This document shows positions 61,354 through 61,379 of a DNA stretch of 61,379 nucleotides, piece after piece (position 1 is the first letter of the stretch; every line of letters begins with the position of its first letter). The notes under the pieces were generated by a model, which worked only from the letters and a program-made list of their open reading frames with translations, had not been told where the DNA came from and searched no databases. Source of the stretch: Candidatus Heimdallarchaeota archaeon (GTDB taxonomy: Archaea; Asgardarchaeota; Heimdallarchaeia; Heimdallarchaeales; Kariarchaeaceae); the NCBI GenBank assembly GCA_015523565.1, contig WAKA01000126.1, positions 1-61,379 of the forward strand, given 5' to 3'. A program made the position numbers and the translations under genes.

Positions 61354-61379
61354 CGCTGTCTGATTTAATGAAAGCATGG

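Noticed and set aside
1..61379. tRNA or rRNA genes.
   Set aside because: Reading the gaps between genes showed no cloverleaf with GTTCGA-type arm or conserved rRNA text; a covariance-model search would settle this.

Overview
The window looks like a piece of an AT-rich archaeal chromosome, most likely from an Asgard archaeon. Archaeal signs: many genes have a TATA-like box about 24-30 bp before the start codon and no room for a leader. A NreA repair protein ends in a PCNA-binding PIP box. GpmI, SDR-type threonine dehydrogenase and archaeal-style Lrp, HxlR and ArsR regulators are present. Asgard placement is inference. It rests on a polytopic protein with a longin/roadblock-like C-terminal domain, leucine-rich-repeat and HEAT proteins, a UFL1-like winged-helix protein, and bacterial-type genes (mutS, mutL, glpD, ygfZ) in an archaeal setting.

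Layout. 1-5.95 kb is one co-directional unit: a HEAT-repeat protein, a DUF2797 protein, MutS and MutL. 5.95-12.6 kb holds a double-HTH regulator and a block of unrecognised genes. These include a cytosolic beta-domain protein, a ribbon-helix-helix protein, a tyrosine-recombinase-like protein that lacks its catalytic residues, and small winged-helix proteins. 12.7-16.7 kb carries phosphoglycerate mutase, a histidine phosphatase, an Xaa-Pro peptidase and an HxlR regulator. 17.6-23.7 kb has three membrane proteins: a Ca2+-type P-ATPase, a ClC channel/exchanger with CBS domains, and the longin-like protein. 23.7-29.7 kb is a complete SUF Fe-S assembly cluster (Rieske protein and SufD on one strand; SufB, SufS, SufU, SufC on the other), followed by a multi-HhH protein and a second large HEAT plus beta-domain protein. 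33-43 kb mixes housekeeping and hypothetical genes: NUDIX, threonine dehydrogenase, YgfZ, a PIG-L deacetylase, a large secreted protein, a peroxiredoxin, an LRR protein and an AhpD-like protein. 43-52.4 kb is metabolic and repair: an Atg22/UMF1-type transporter, NadA, GlpD, NadC, ATP-type PEP carboxykinase, NreA and ThyX. 52.5-61.4 kb is accessory: a HEAT protein, an A-type-carrier-like protein with a Cys/Gly tail, the UFL1-like protein, a stand-alone RAM domain, a DMT exporter, an ArsR regulator, a thioesterase, a glycosidase-like protein and a small secreted-protein operon.

Working together: SUF genes, the IscA-like protein and YgfZ supply Fe-S clusters for enzymes such as NadA. NadA and NadC give NAD precursor. 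PEPCK, GpmI and GlpD belong to gluconeogenesis and glycerol metabolism. MutS/MutL, NreA and ThyX form a DNA-maintenance set.

Structure outside genes: two short intergenic regions hold dense palindrome clusters, a TGCGCA array (54.60-54.76 kb) and an ATCGAT/ATCGATGAT array (57.28-57.55 kb). Tail-to-tail genes have almost no spacer; five pairs share one 4-bp double stop (YTAA). I saw no rRNA, tRNA, CRISPR array or insertion sequence.
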